From: Clostridiales bacterium
Lineage (GTDB): Bacteria > Bacillota > Clostridia > Lachnospirales > Lachnospiraceae
DNA length: 64,000 nucleotides
Assembly: GCA_029227635.1 (NCBI GenBank)
Contig: JAQYAH010000005.1
Location: 103,533 to 167,532, forward strand
Reading direction: 5' to 3'
Positions 10,704 to 20,216 of this stretch are shown here, one piece after another (position 1 is the first letter of the stretch; each line of letters starts with the position of its first letter). Made by a program: the position numbers and the translations under genes. The notes beneath the pieces were generated by a model. It was not told the origin of the DNA. It was given only the letters and a program-made list of their open reading frames with translations, and ran no database searches.

Positions 10704-11990
10704 ATGATTTCAAAGAAACTCATTCCCGCTATTTTTATGCATAAAGCAGAACCCTGTAGATCTTATTCCGACAGAACAAACCTTGGAATTTTTATACAGG
10801 ATCTTGCCCTTGACATGGCAAACAGAGGGGCTGATGCCATAATTGTATTTGATCTTTCAGATTCAGACTTCGATCACTACCAGACCATGAAACGTCTTCA
10901 GAAGACAACGGATCTCGTACAGATTCCCATTTATATCGCGGGAAATGTGGAGAAGATCGAAGATGTGAGAAAGTGTTTTTCTGCCGGCGCAGAAAAAGTA
11001 ATCATCAACATGTCTGAGCCGGATTCAGGTGAACTTCTCAGAGAAGCTTCAAGGATGTTTGGTAGAGACCGTATTGCTGCCTCCGTAACCAGCTTTGATG
11101 CTTACTTCAAGCATCAAAAGATGCTCAGCGAGTCCGGAGCAGAAGTGATCTTTATGAATCCCAGAGATATAGTATCCGCTCAGATGATGAGTGACGATAT
11201 TTCATGTATTCTGGTAATCGCGGATATGAGTAAGGAGGAAGGAATTGAGACCCTGCAGAAAGAGGGTATTAATGCAATCGCCTCCGGATTTCTGAATGAA
11301 CCGGGCTTCAACTTCGTGGCATTCCGCAGAGAGTGCCTTGATCTTGGAATCCACATGAATGTTCTTGAGAGCAGCATTCCATTTTCCGAGTTTAAAACTG
11401 ATGCAAATGGTCTGGTTCCGGTAATAGTTCAGGATTACAAAACCGGAGAAAATCTTATGCTCGCCTACATGAATGAGGAGTCGTATGGGATGACTCTTGA
11501 AATCGGCAAGATGGTCTATTACAGCCGAAGCCGCCAAAAGCTCTGGCTCAAAGGAGAGACCTCAGGTCATTTTCAGTATGTCAAGTCTATGACAATTGAC
11601 TGTGATAAAGACACCATCTTGGCCAAGGTGGCTCAGGTGGGGCCCGCCTGCCATACCGGAAATCCCACCTGCTTTTTCACTCCTCTTTTTGGAAAAGATT
11701 ACGATGAAAAAAATCCTATTCGTGTGCTCAACAGCATTATGGATATCATCAACAACAGAAAGGGAGATTCCTCAACGGATATCTATTCCAACTACCTTAT
11801 GAACAGAGGCCTTGACCAAATACTAAAAAAGGTAGGAGAAGAGACAGCAGAAATGATAGTTGCGGCAAAGAACACTGATCTTCAGGATCTCACCTATGAG
11901 ATCTCCGACCTTGTTTATCATATAATGGTTCTGATGGCGGTAAAAGGCATCAAGTGGGATGATATTGTCAAAGAACTTTCCCGAAGATAG
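10704..11990 (+). CDS. hisIE: HisIE (phosphoribosyl-AMP cyclohydrolase / phosphoribosyl-ATP pyrophosphatase) with an N-terminal degenerate HisA/HisF-like domain
   Basis: His[45 protein letters not shown]; His[23 protein letters not shown]-term ~220 aa resembles HisF ([40 protein letters not shown]). ATG 10704 preferred over GTG 10698 on SD spacing. Confidence 0.92.
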   Translation: MISKKLIPAIFMHKAEPCRSYSDRTNLGIFIQDLALDMANRGADAIIVFDLSDSDFDHYQTMKRLQKTTDLVQIPIYIAGNVEKIEDVRKCFSAGAEKVIINMSEPDSGELLREASRMFGRDRIAASVTSFDAYFKHQKMLSESGAEVIFMNPRDIVSAQMMSDDISCILVIADMSKEEGIETLQKEGINAIASGFLNEPGFNFVAFRRECLDLGIHMNVLESSIPFSEFKTDANGLVPVIVQDYKTGENLMLAYMNEESYGMTLEIGKMVYYSRSRQKLWLKGETSGHFQYVKSMTIDCDKDTILAKVAQVGPACHTGNPTCFFTPLFGKDYDEKNPIRVLNSIMDIINNRKGDSSTDIYSNYLMNRGLDQILKKVGEETAEMIVAAKNTDLQDLTYEISDLVYHIMVLMAVKGIKWDDIVKELSRR

Positions 11991-12001
11991 AGAGGCTTCT
12001 T

Positions 12002-13207
12002 TTGAGCGAAAAACTTTTGATCACTCAATTTAATAATAAAGACTTGTGTGTTTTTTGCGAGGGAATGGAAGTTAAGGAGATTCGATGCGCCGGAGAGTCC
12101 TCTGAAGCTGTTCTTGGTGACGTTTATATAGGACGAGTGGAAAAAATTCGCGAAGATATCCATGCTGCTTTCGTGGAGATTGGGCCGGGAAAGAGTTGTT
12201 TCTTTCATCTTGAGGAGGCCAAAAATAGCATCTTTACCGCTAGATATGGCAATAAGCCCTTAAACTATGGAGATGAGCTTATCGTTCAGGTCAGCAGGGA
12301 AGGTTTTGGTGAGAAACTGCCAAGTGTCACCGGCAACATAAGTCTCACCGGGGAATACTCAGTTTTAACCAGCGGCAAAAAAACATTTGGAGTTTCCCAC
12401 AGAATACCTCAGGCAAAAAGGGATTCTCTATATCAACTTCTAAGTGATCGATGCACCGATGATTTCGGCTTTGTAATAAGAACCAACGCCGTCTCCGCGT
12501 CTGATTCTCAGATTATCTCGGAAATGGAAGAGTTAACACAGGAGTTGGAGGCCCTAAAAGCCAAGGCTGTGACAAGAAAGTGCTTTTCCCTTTTGAAAAA
12601 AGCAGTTCCCGACTATGAAAAAGCTGTCATAGATCTGAATAAAGAGGGAGAGACTGAAATCATTACAGACATCCCAGAGATTTATGATAAGCTCCAAGTT
12701 CTTTTGCAAAAAAAATATCCTGAGTTTACCGTAAAACTCCGGTTTTACGACGATAAGATGCTTTCACTGGCTGCGCTTTATGACTTAAAGAATGTCATCC
12801 ACAAAGCGCTTAGAGAAAAAGTCTGGCTTAAATCCGGAGGTTTTCTCATTATTCAGCCAACAGAAGCTATGACTGTAATAGACGTAAACTCCGGAAAGGC
12901 ATTAGCAAGAGGAAAAGCGGCTAAGAGAGACTTACAGTATAAGATCAACCTTGAGGCGGCAGAAGAGATTCCAAGGCAGTTAAGGCTCAGAAATCTTTCA
13001 GGTATCATCATCACAGATTTTATTAACATGGACGATGACCAAAGAATGCAGAGTATTGCATCTCACCTGGATGCCTGCCTAAAAAAAGATCCGGTCACCT
13101 CAAAGGTGGTTGACATTACCGGTCTTCAGCTAATAGAGATGACCAGAAAAAAGGTAAGAAAACCTTTATCGGATTATTTTAGATATAAACCAGATATGGA
13201 GGACTAG
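12002..13207 (+). CDS. rng: Ribonuclease G/E family protein
   Basis: [23 protein letters not shown] (S1), [35 protein letters not shown] start. Confidence 0.93.
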   Translation: MSEKLLITQFNNKDLCVFCEGMEVKEIRCAGESSEAVLGDVYIGRVEKIREDIHAAFVEIGPGKSCFFHLEEAKNSIFTARYGNKPLNYGDELIVQVSREGFGEKLPSVTGNISLTGEYSVLTSGKKTFGVSHRIPQAKRDSLYQLLSDRCTDDFGFVIRTNAVSASDSQIISEMEELTQELEALKAKAVTRKCFSLLKKAVPDYEKAVIDLNKEGETEIITDIPEIYDKLQVLLQKKYPEFTVKLRFYDDKMLSLAALYDLKNVIHKALREKVWLKSGGFLIIQPTEAMTVIDVNSGKALARGKAAKRDLQYKINLEAAEEIPRQLRLRNLSGIIITDFINMDDDQRMQSIASHLDACLKKDPVTSKVVDITGLQLIEMTRKKVRKPLSDYFRYKPDMED

Positions 13208-13211
13208 TTTT

Positions 13212-14435
13212 ATGAAAATTTACGAGGAACTTCAGGCTAGAGGCCTGATAGCTCAGGTTACAGACGAGAAGGAGATCAGAGAACTGATCAACAACGGAAA
13301 AGCTAAGTTCTATATTGGCTTTGACCCTACTGCGGATAGTCTCCATGTTGGTCACTTCATGGCGCTTTGCCTTATGAAAAGACTTCAGATGGCAGGAAAT
13401 ACCCCTGTCGTACTCCTTGGCGGAGGAACCGGTATGATCGGTGACCCTTCCGGAAAGACTGACATGCGCAAAATGCTCACACCCGAGACTATTTTGCACA
13501 ACTGTGACTGCTTCCTTAAGCAGATCGGAAGGTTTATTGACCTCACTGACGGTAAAGCAATCGTTGTTAATAACAAAGACTGGCTTCTCAATCTGAATTA
13601 TGTTGACCTGCTCAGAGAAGTAGGACCCCATTTCTCCGTAAACCGTATGCTCACAGCAGAGTGTTACAAACAGAGAATGGAGAGAGGACTTACTTTCCTT
13701 GAATTCAACTATATGATCATGCAGAGCTACGACTTCTATCACCTTTATAAAGAACATGGTGTAAACATGCAGTTCGGAGGAGATGATCAGTGGAGCAATA
13801 TGCTTGGAGGTACCGAGCTGATCAGAAGAAAACTTGGAAAAGACGCCTATGCAATGACTATAACCCTGCTTCTCAACAGTGAAGGCAAAAAGATGGGCAA
13901 AACTGTAAACGGTGCAGTCTGGCTAGATCCTGAGAAGACATCTCCTTTTGATTTCTACCAGTACTGGAGAAACGTAGCGGACAGCGATGTTCTGAAATGT
14001 ATCCGAATGCTCACATTCCTTCCTGTGGAGGAAATCGATAAGATGAATAAGTGGGAGGGTGCACAGCTCAATACTGCAAAAGAGATCCTTGCTTACGAAC
14101 TTACCAAGCTTGTTCACGGTGAGGAAGAAGCAGAGAAAGCAAAGGCTTCAGCTAAAGCTCTTTTTGCAGGTGGAAATGCAGCAGAGATGCCCACTGCCGA
14201 ACTCTCAGAAGAAGATTTCACGGACGGTGTGATTGACCTCAACACTGCAATCTTCAAGAGTGGTCTTGTTTCCACAAAGTCCGAGGGAAGAAGGGCAATT
14301 GAGCAGGGAGGTGTCTCCATAGACGGAGAGAAGAACACCGATATACGTTACCCTATTCCTCTTGAAAAGTTCAAGGGAGAGGGCGTCGTTCTCAAGCGAG
14401 GAAAGAAGAATTTCCGCAGGGTAGTAGTAAAATAA
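13212..14435 (+). CDS. tyrS: Tyrosyl-tRNA synthetase
   Basis: [35 protein letters not shown] (KMSKS-like) and C-terminal S4 domain. Confidence 0.98.
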   Translation: MKIYEELQARGLIAQVTDEKEIRELINNGKAKFYIGFDPTADSLHVGHFMALCLMKRLQMAGNTPVVLLGGGTGMIGDPSGKTDMRKMLTPETILHNCDCFLKQIGRFIDLTDGKAIVVNNKDWLLNLNYVDLLREVGPHFSVNRMLTAECYKQRMERGLTFLEFNYMIMQSYDFYHLYKEHGVNMQFGGDDQWSNMLGGTELIRRKLGKDAYAMTITLLLNSEGKKMGKTVNGAVWLDPEKTSPFDFYQYWRNVADSDVLKCIRMLTFLPVEEIDKMNKWEGAQLNTAKEILAYELTKLVHGEEEAEKAKASAKALFAGGNAAEMPTAELSEEDFTDGVIDLNTAIFKSGLVSTKSEGRRAIEQGGVSIDGEKNTDIRYPIPLEKFKGEGVVLKRGKKNFRRVVVK

Positions 14436-14469
14436 TCACTGTATCTTGTAGAAAAAAGAAATAATTATC

Positions 14470-14498
14470 TTGATTTAGTGTTTTCATTATGCTATTAT
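14470..14498 (+). promoter_or_regulatory. Putative promoter for rplU operon
   Basis: TTGATT - 17 nt - TATTAT. Confidence 0.55.
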
Positions 14499-14504
14499 TC
14501 AAGA

Positions 14505-14585
14505 GTATGGCCGCACAAGAAGGTAGAAGTATTATCATTGCGATAATCACCGTAATTGGCGAGATTTGGAATAAGGAGGTGCCTT
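14505..14585 (+). promoter_or_regulatory. Possible L21 leader-type 5'UTR of rplU
   Basis: ~80-nt leader with stem attatc/gataat (14531-14547) and an aagg/cctt hairpin enclosing the SD; family assignment not verified. Confidence 0.4.
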
Positions 14586-14894
14586 ATGTACGCAATTATT
14601 GCAACAGGTGGTAAACAGTACCGTGTTTCCGAAGGTGATGTTATCCGTGTTGAAAAACTCAATGCTGAAGCTGGTTCATCTTATAAGTTTGACCAGATTC
14701 TCATGGTTGGCGGAGAAGAGACCAAGATCGGTACTCCCGTTGTTGAGGGCGCAAGCGTTGAAGCAACAGTTATGGGCGATGGCAAAGCTAAGAAAGTTAT
14801 CGTTTATAAGTATAAGCCCAAAACCGGTTATCACAAGAAGAACGGACACAGACAGCAGTACACAGAAGTTAAGATCGACAAGATCGTACTGTAG
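14586..14894 (+). CDS. rplU: 50S ribosomal protein L21
   Basis: [18 protein letters not shown]...[23 protein letters not shown] aaggaggt before ATG 14586. Confidence 0.98.
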   Translation: MYAIIATGGKQYRVSEGDVIRVEKLNAEAGSSYKFDQILMVGGEETKIGTPVVEGASVEATVMGDGKAKKVIVYKYKPKTGYHKKNGHRQQYTEVKIDKIVL

Positions 14895-14903
14895 TTTATT
14901 TTT

Positions 14904-15233
14904 ATGATTTCTATCACATTTTATAAAGACAATACTGACTACTACGGAATCAGGCTTATGAACCATGCGGGTTATGCTGAGGAAGGCGAAGATATCGTCT
15001 GTGCAGCAGTTTCCGCACTGGCTATAAACACTTTCAATTCAATTGAGACTTTCACGGAAGTCCCTTTTCTTGAAGAAGTGAGTACCGACAATGTGACTAT
15101 CAGTTTCAGATTAACAGGTACACCGGATTTCGCTACTAACCTCTTAATGAAATCCCTTGAGCTGGGATTACAAGATCTTAAGAACAATTACAGTCAGTAC
15201 TTGTCCATTGATTATGATTTGGAGGAGGTGTAA
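14904..15233 (+). CDS. prp: Ribosomal-processing cysteine protease Prp (YsxB)
   Basis: NHAGYAEEGEDIVCAAVSALAINT: His/Cys motif; lies between rplU and rpmA. Confidence 0.95.
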   Translation: MISITFYKDNTDYYGIRLMNHAGYAEEGEDIVCAAVSALAINTFNSIETFTEVPFLEEVSTDNVTISFRLTGTPDFATNLLMKSLELGLQDLKNNYSQYLSIDYDLEEV

Positions 15234-15236
15234 TCC

Positions 15237-15521
15237 ATGATGCAGATGAACATTCAGTTTTTTGCCCATAAAAAAGGTATGGGATCCACAAAGAACGGCA
15301 GAGATTCTGAATCCAAACGATTAGGCGCTAAGAGAGCTGACGGACAGTTTGTTCTTGCAGGAAATATCTTATATAGACAGCGTGGAACAAAGATTCATCC
15401 CGGAACCAATGTTGGTATCGGCAGAGATGATACTTTATTCTCAAAGGTTGACGGTGTTGTACGTTTCGAGAGACTCGGCAAGGACCGCAAGCAGGTTTCT
15501 GTATATCCTGTAGCTGAATAA
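15237..15521 (+). CDS. rpmA: 50S ribosomal protein L27 with cleavable N-terminal extension
   Basis: [43 protein letters not shown] Prp-type cleavage site. Confidence 0.98.
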   Translation: MMQMNIQFFAHKKGMGSTKNGRDSESKRLGAKRADGQFVLAGNILYRQRGTKIHPGTNVGIGRDDTLFSKVDGVVRFERLGKDRKQVSVYPVAE

Positions 15522-15537
15522 TATTATGTAATCGTTG

Positions 15538-15578
15538 ACAGGCTTCAAATCTTATGGTTTGAAGCCTGTATTTTTGGA
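15538..15578 (+). terminator. Rho-independent terminator
   Basis: caggcttcaaa...tttgaagcctg followed by tattttt. Confidence 0.75.
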
Positions 15579-15587
15579 GGAAATCAA

Positions 15588-16877
15588 ATGTTTGCCGATC
15601 GTGCAAAAATTATAATTAGATCAGGAAAAGGCGGAGACGGACATGTCAGTTTCCGCAGAGAGCTTTATGTTCCCAACGGTGGTCCAGATGGCGGTGACGG
15701 CGGACGCGGTGGAGATGTTATCTTTGAAGTAGACAAAGGACTCAACACCCTCAGTGAATTCCGCCACAAAAGAAAATACAGTGCAACTGACGGAGAAGAG
15801 GGCGGTAAGAAACGCTGCCATGGTAAAAACGGTAAAGATCTTGTTATCAGAGTTCCCGAAGGAACAGTAATAAAAGATGCCGCATCCGACAGAGTAATTG
15901 CAGATATGTCCGGCGACTGCCAGAGAAAGGTAATTCTCAAAGGCGGTAAAGGCGGTCTCGGCAATATGCATTTTGCGACAGCTACCATGCAGATTCCCAA
16001 ATATGCAAAGCCTGGCAAGCCTGCCCAGGAAATCGAGGTTAAACTGGAGCTGAAGGTCATTGCTGATGTAGGCCTGCTCGGATACCCGAACGTAGGTAAA
16101 TCAACACTGCTCTCCAGAGTATCCAACGCTAATCCCAAGATTGCTAACTACCACTTTACTACCATTAATCCTAATCTGGGAGTAGTCGATCTTGGAGAAG
16201 GCAGAGGTTTTGTCATGGCAGATATTCCGGGCCTCATTGAAGGAGCCGCTGAGGGACTCGGTCTTGGACACCATTTTCTCAGACATATTGAGAGAACCCG
16301 TATGATGATCCATGTCCTTGATGCTTCCGGGTCCGAAGGCAGAGATCCTGTGGAAGATTTCTACACCATAAACGAAGAGCTTTCCAAGTATAACACAGAA
16401 CTTGCTCAGAGAAGACAGGTGATTGCTGCCAATAAGATAGATCTTTTCCCGGTAGAAGAGAGAGAAGAACATCTGAAACGAATCAGAGAGGAATTTGAAC
16501 CAAAAGGAATTCGTGTTTTCCCCATTTCCGGAGCAACCGGGGAAGGAATCAGAGAGCTTCTTTCATATGTTTACAGTGAACTTCAGACTATTGAAGTAAA
16601 ACAGATAGTGTTCGAACAGGAATTCTTCCCTGAAGAGGAACTTGTAGTCGAAGAGCTTCCTTTTGAAGCATATAAGGAACAGGAAGGTGTTTATGTTATT
16701 CAGGGACCACGTATCGACAAGATGCTTGGTTATACTAACCTGGAGTCCGAGAAAGGCTTCATGTTCTTCCAGAAGTTTATGGAAGATACCGGTGCATTTG
16801 AGACCTTAAAGAAGGTAGGTCTCAAGGAAGGCGACACTGTAAAGATCAATGGCTACGAATTTGAGTATTTTGAATAG
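15588..16877 (+). CDS. obgE: GTPase Obg (CgtA) with OCT domain
   Basis: Gly-rich Obg fold, GYPNVGKSTLLSRVSNANPKIANYHFTT, DIPGLIEGAAEGLGLGH, NKIDL. Confidence 0.98.
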   Translation: MFADRAKIIIRSGKGGDGHVSFRRELYVPNGGPDGGDGGRGGDVIFEVDKGLNTLSEFRHKRKYSATDGEEGGKKRCHGKNGKDLVIRVPEGTVIKDAASDRVIADMSGDCQRKVILKGGKGGLGNMHFATATMQIPKYAKPGKPAQEIEVKLELKVIADVGLLGYPNVGKSTLLSRVSNANPKIANYHFTTINPNLGVVDLGEGRGFVMADIPGLIEGAAEGLGLGHHFLRHIERTRMMIHVLDASGSEGRDPVEDFYTINEELSKYNTELAQRRQVIAANKIDLFPVEEREEHLKRIREEFEPKGIRVFPISGATGEGIRELLSYVYSELQTIEVKQIVFEQEFFPEEELVVEELPFEAYKEQEGVYVIQGPRIDKMLGYTNLESEKGFMFFQKFMEDTGAFETLKKVGLKEGDTVKINGYEFEYFE

Positions 16878-16887
16878 AGGATGAATT

Positions 16888-17175
16888 ATGACTAGCAAAG
16901 AGAGAGCAACTCTTATGAGCATGGCTCAGAAAATGGATCCAATTTTTCAGATTGGTAAAAACAGCATATCTCCGGAGCTTGTTGAAGCGTTGAGCGACGC
17001 TCTCGAGGCCAGAGAGCTAATTAAAATCGCAGTACTTAAGAACTGTGGTGACGATCCTAAAGAGCTGGCTCAGATCGTCTCAGAACGCACCAGATCCCAG
17101 GTCGTTCAGGTGATTGGAAAGAGGATCGTGCTTTACCGGGAAAGCAAAAATGAAAAAAAACATATTCTCAAATAA
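16888..17175 (+). CDS. yhbY: YhbY/CRM-domain RNA-binding protein
   Basis: LMSMAQKMDPIFQIGKNSISPELVEALSDALEARELIKIAVLKN, QVIGKRIVLYR. Confidence 0.93.
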   Translation: MTSKERATLMSMAQKMDPIFQIGKNSISPELVEALSDALEARELIKIAVLKNCGDDPKELAQIVSERTRSQVVQVIGKRIVLYRESKNEKKHILK

Positions 17176-17782
17176 TTCCCAAATCAGTATCGGGGTACTG
17201 GGAGGTACTTTTGATCCGGTTCACAACGGACACCTTGCACTGGCCAATGCGGCAAAAGAGAGCGGCCTGATTAGCGAACTCTGGTTTTTGCCTAATCCAC
17301 TGCCTCCCCATAAGTCTCTGCAATCAAATTCCGCGTCGGTGGAAGATCGTTTAGCTATGCTGAAACTGATTACTGAAGAATCTTTCTATAAAGTCTCTGA
17401 CTATGAGATCACACATGAAGGTGGTCACTACACTTATGAGACACTGTCAGGTCTTGAGCATTTATATCCGGAATACCGATTCTGCTTTATTATTGGCGCA
17501 GATTCTCTTTTTCAGATAGAAACCTGGAAAAAACCGGAAGCCATCCTCCCCGGAAGAAAACTTCTTGCGGCGGTCAGGGGGGACCACGATTACGCCGATA
17601 TTATTAGACAGATAGAGTTTCTAAATCGGAAATACAACTCAGAAATATGTGGGATAAGGATGAACAGCATTGATGTATCTTCAACAGAGATCAGAGAAAG
17701 AGCCGCGAAAGGTGAATCTCTTAAAGGACTTGTTCCCTCATTGGTGGAAGACTATATTAGGAAAAGAGGATTATACCGTTGA
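17150..17782 (+). CDS. nadD: Nicotinate-nucleotide adenylyltransferase
   Basis: IGVLGGTFDPVHNGHLALA, SSTEIRERAAKGESLKGLVP; internal ATG 17150 preferred. Confidence 0.96.
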   Translation: MKKNIFSNNSQISIGVLGGTFDPVHNGHLALANAAKESGLISELWFLPNPLPPHKSLQSNSASVEDRLAMLKLITEESFYKVSDYEITHEGGHYTYETLSGLEHLYPEYRFCFIIGADSLFQIETWKKPEAILPGRKLLAAVRGDHDYADIIRQIEFLNRKYNSEICGIRMNSIDVSSTEIRERAAKGESLKGLVPSLVEDYIRKRGLYR

Positions 17783-18363
17783 GTAAGGAAAAAAGCATTC
17801 CTCATCCGGAAAAGTACAGGATTCTTGTAAAAGAGAGTCTCTCTGAAAAACGCTACCAGCATTCGGTCAAAGTAGCCGACACTGCAGCTTGCCTGGCCAT
17901 GCGCTATGGAGAAAGTATAGATGCAGCTCTGATCGCCGGTTATTTACATGACTGCGCAAAAGAGATAGCCTTAGCAGATGCTCTTAAAATCTGCGAAGAA
18001 TACAAAATGGAGGTATCTGAATCTGAAAAAAGAAATTATCAGATACTTCATCAAAAGGTTGGAAGAATAGTAGCAGAACGTGATTACAATATTACTGACG
18101 GTAGAATTCTGGACGCTATAATGTATCATACTACCGGGCGTCCTGATATGAGCCTCCTGGAAAAAATCATCTTCACTGCAGATTTTATTGAACCTCTTAG
18201 AAACAAAGCAAAAAGGCTGGACAGTATCAGAAATATAGCATTTAATGATATTGACAAAGCTGTCAGACTTATATGTCTTGACACTATAGAGTATCTGACC
18301 AGAACCGGAATCGATTTTGACAAGCTTACTCTTGATACATGCAAATTCTATACACGAGAATAG
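17779..18363 (+). CDS. yqeK: HD-domain hydrolase YqeK (bis(5'-nucleosyl)-tetraphosphatase, symmetrical)
   Basis: HSVKVADTAA, AGYLHDCAKE HD motif, MYHTTGRPDMSLLEKIIFTADFIEP. Confidence 0.94.
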   Translation: MSKEKSIPHPEKYRILVKESLSEKRYQHSVKVADTAACLAMRYGESIDAALIAGYLHDCAKEIALADALKICEEYKMEVSESEKRNYQILHQKVGRIVAERDYNITDGRILDAIMYHTTGRPDMSLLEKIIFTADFIEPLRNKAKRLDSIRNIAFNDIDKAVRLICLDTIEYLTRTGIDFDKLTLDTCKFYTRE

Positions 18364-18375
18364 GTGGATCGGTCT

Positions 18376-18744
18376 ATGAATTTAAACAGTAGAGAAAAAT
18401 CAAAAGAAATGGCTAAGATCGCATACAAGGCTCTTGATGACAAAAAAGCCATTGATATTCGTATAATTGATATTTCCGAAGTTTCTCCCATTGCTGACTA
18501 CTTCATTATCGCTAACGGAAATAATCCAAACCAGGTAGCTTCTCTTACCGATAATGTTGATGAGTTCCTTGGAAAGGCAGGGTATGAGTGCAGCCATAAG
18601 GAAGGGGCGGGCGCCAACAGCTCATGGATTCTTCTGGATTACAATGACATAATTGTTCATGTATTTGATAAGGAGAATCGTGGATTCTATAATCTTGAGA
18701 AAATATGGAATGACGGTAAGGAAATCAATATTGAAGAGCTTTAA
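18376..18744 (+). CDS. rsfS: Ribosome silencing factor RsfS
   Basis: DDKKAIDIRIIDISEVSPIADYFIIANG, GANSSWILLDYNDIIVHVFDKENRGFYNLEKIW. Confidence 0.96.
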   Translation: MNLNSREKSKEMAKIAYKALDDKKAIDIRIIDISEVSPIADYFIIANGNNPNQVASLTDNVDEFLGKAGYECSHKEGAGANSSWILLDYNDIIVHVFDKENRGFYNLEKIWNDGKEINIEEL

Positions 18745-18754
18745 TATGATATGC

Positions 18755-18786
18755 ATAAGGGATATCTCGCGAGGGATATCCCTTAT
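18755..18786. terminator. Bidirectional stem-loop between convergent rsfS and lexA
   Basis: ataagggatatc...gatatcccttat 12-bp inverted repeat. Confidence 0.65.
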
Positions 18787-18807
18787 TAGTTTCTCAAAAT
18801 ATCAAAC

Positions 18808-19419
18808 TCACATGTGTCTGAAGACAGCTACCACTTTGCCAAGGATTTCTACATGATCCACCAGAATGGGATCCATATCGTCATTCTCAGGCTGGAGTCT
18901 GAAAATACCTTCTTCTTTATAGAACGTCTTACACGTAGCACTGTCATCTACAAGTGCTACCACAACATCTCCATTATTGGCGGTGTTCTTTCGTTCAACT
19001 ATAACATAATCACCATCCATTATTCCTATATTGATCATGCTCTCACCGCGAATGCTCAGAATAAAGCAATCCTCATGAGGGAGAAAGTCCTTAGGAATAG
19101 GATAGCTGTCAGTAATATTCTCTTCGGCATATATAGGCTGTCCGGCTGCCACCTGACCAACATAGGGAATGTTGAACATTTCCTTGCGGCTCAATCCACT
19201 GTCGCCGTCAGTTATCTCAATTGCCCTGGGTTTAGTGGGGTCTCTACGAATGTAGCCATTCTTCTCCAAAGTCTCAAGATGTGCATGTACTGAAGATGTA
19301 GATTTAAGGTGAACCGCCTCACATATCTCACGGACTGCAGGCGGATAACCCTTACGCATTATCTCAGCTTTAATATAATTAAGGATCTCTTCCTGTTTCT
19401 TGCTAATCTTACCGGGCAT
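18808..19419 (-). CDS. lexA: LexA repressor
   Basis: HTH N-terminus, VAAGQP cleavage site, SIRGESMINIGIMDGDYVIV Ser, DDSATCKTF Lys; start MPGKISKKQ with GGAGG SD. Confidence 0.97.
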   Translation of the reverse strand: MPGKISKKQEEILNYIKAEIMRKGYPPAVREICEAVHLKSTSSVHAHLETLEKNGYIRRDPTKPRAIEITDGDSGLSRKEMFNIPYVGQVAAGQPIYAEENITDSYPIPKDFLPHEDCFILSIRGESMINIGIMDGDYVIVERKNTANNGDVVVALVDDSATCKTFYKEEGIFRLQPENDDMDPILVDHVEILGKVVAVFRHM

Positions 19420-19475
19420 ATTAAGCACCTCCCGTAATTGATAACATGATACTATCACAGGCTTATGAAAAAAGC

Positions 19476-19562
19476 AAACAAATGTTTCGAAAATATGTTC
19501 GATTTTAGATTGACAAACATTTGTTCGGTATATATAATGGTATTACAGACGAACAAGTGTTC
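19476..19562. promoter_or_regulatory. Cluster of LexA-box-like sites
   Basis: GAACaagtGTTC at 19551-19562 (perfect); GAAAatatGTTC at 19489-19500 and AAACatttGTTC at 19515-19526 (one mismatch each); AAACaaatGTTT at 19476-19487 (two mismatches). Confidence 0.8.
19510..19538 (+). promoter_or_regulatory. Consensus sigma-A promoter driving the yneA-like gene
   Basis: TTGACA (19510-19515) - 17 nt - TATAAT (19533-19538). Confidence 0.8.
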
Positions 19563-19590
19563 CTGAGTTATCGTAGACGGAGAGAAGATT

Positions 19591-19983
19591 ATGAGAGCGG
19601 TCAATAAACACTCAACATATACCAGAAGACCTTCAGGAAGAAGTCATCGACGCAGGAGAGTATCCATATCTAAGATATTTGCGGCTTTGATTATCTTCGC
19701 AGTTATTGTATCAGCAGGAATAACCCTGAAAGCTTTTGTAAGCTCAGCAAGTGAAGGTGACAATCCAGATCGAGTAATCTGCTATAAACAGATTGACGTT
19801 GAATATGGCGACTCTGTATGGAGTATAGCTTCAGAGAATCTGCCTGACGACTATACGGATGTTCAGAGCTATGTTAATGAGATATTAAGCATTAACAATT
19901 TTCCCAGTGATATTAAGCTAGCTGAAGGCTCACAGATCATTATTCCTTATTATCATACAGTTACAGCTTCAACCCTTAAGTAG
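19591..19983 (+). CDS. LysM-domain membrane protein, YneA-like SOS cell-division suppressor
   Basis: Basic N-terminus, one TM, then LysM (IDVEYGDSVWSIASENLP...AEGSQIIIPY); divergent from lexA. Confidence 0.82.
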   Translation: MRAVNKHSTYTRRPSGRSHRRRRVSISKIFAALIIFAVIVSAGITLKAFVSSASEGDNPDRVICYKQIDVEYGDSVWSIASENLPDDYTDVQSYVNEILSINNFPSDIKLAEGSQIIIPYYHTVTASTLK

Positions 19984-20028
19984 ATCCATTAGTTTTTACA
20001 TATTAGAAGAGAGTCTTTTATATTTAAC

Positions 20029-20084
20029 AGCCCGCTGTAGGCATTACATAGCACCTAGTATTATGTAATCAGTCGAAGCGGGCT
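20029..20084. other. Nested inverted repeat / two-tier stem-loop in intergenic region
   Basis: Outer agcccgct/agcgggct (20029-20036/20077-20084), inner attacata/tatgtaat (20043-20050/20062-20069); no T-tract directly after. Confidence 0.6.
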
Positions 20085-20216
20085 CTATAAGAAATACATA
20101 TCTATACGACAAATCTCAATTTTTCCAAAAGATATGGACGGATTTAAGCCATTATGCTATAATTAACCGGTAATTATCAGGTTGTATTGTCTATTTGTTT
20201 TTCAGAGGTGATACTT

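Noticed and set aside
13207-13212. T-box or other riboswitch before tyrS (and before hisZ)
   Set aside because: tyrS starts 4 nt after rng and hisZ immediately after recU, so there is no room for a leader.
15621-16472. Antisense ORFs opposite obgE (e.g. 15665-16138 -) and similar shadow ORFs across the window
   Set aside because: They overlap confident conserved genes on the other strand and show low-complexity or codon-mirror composition.
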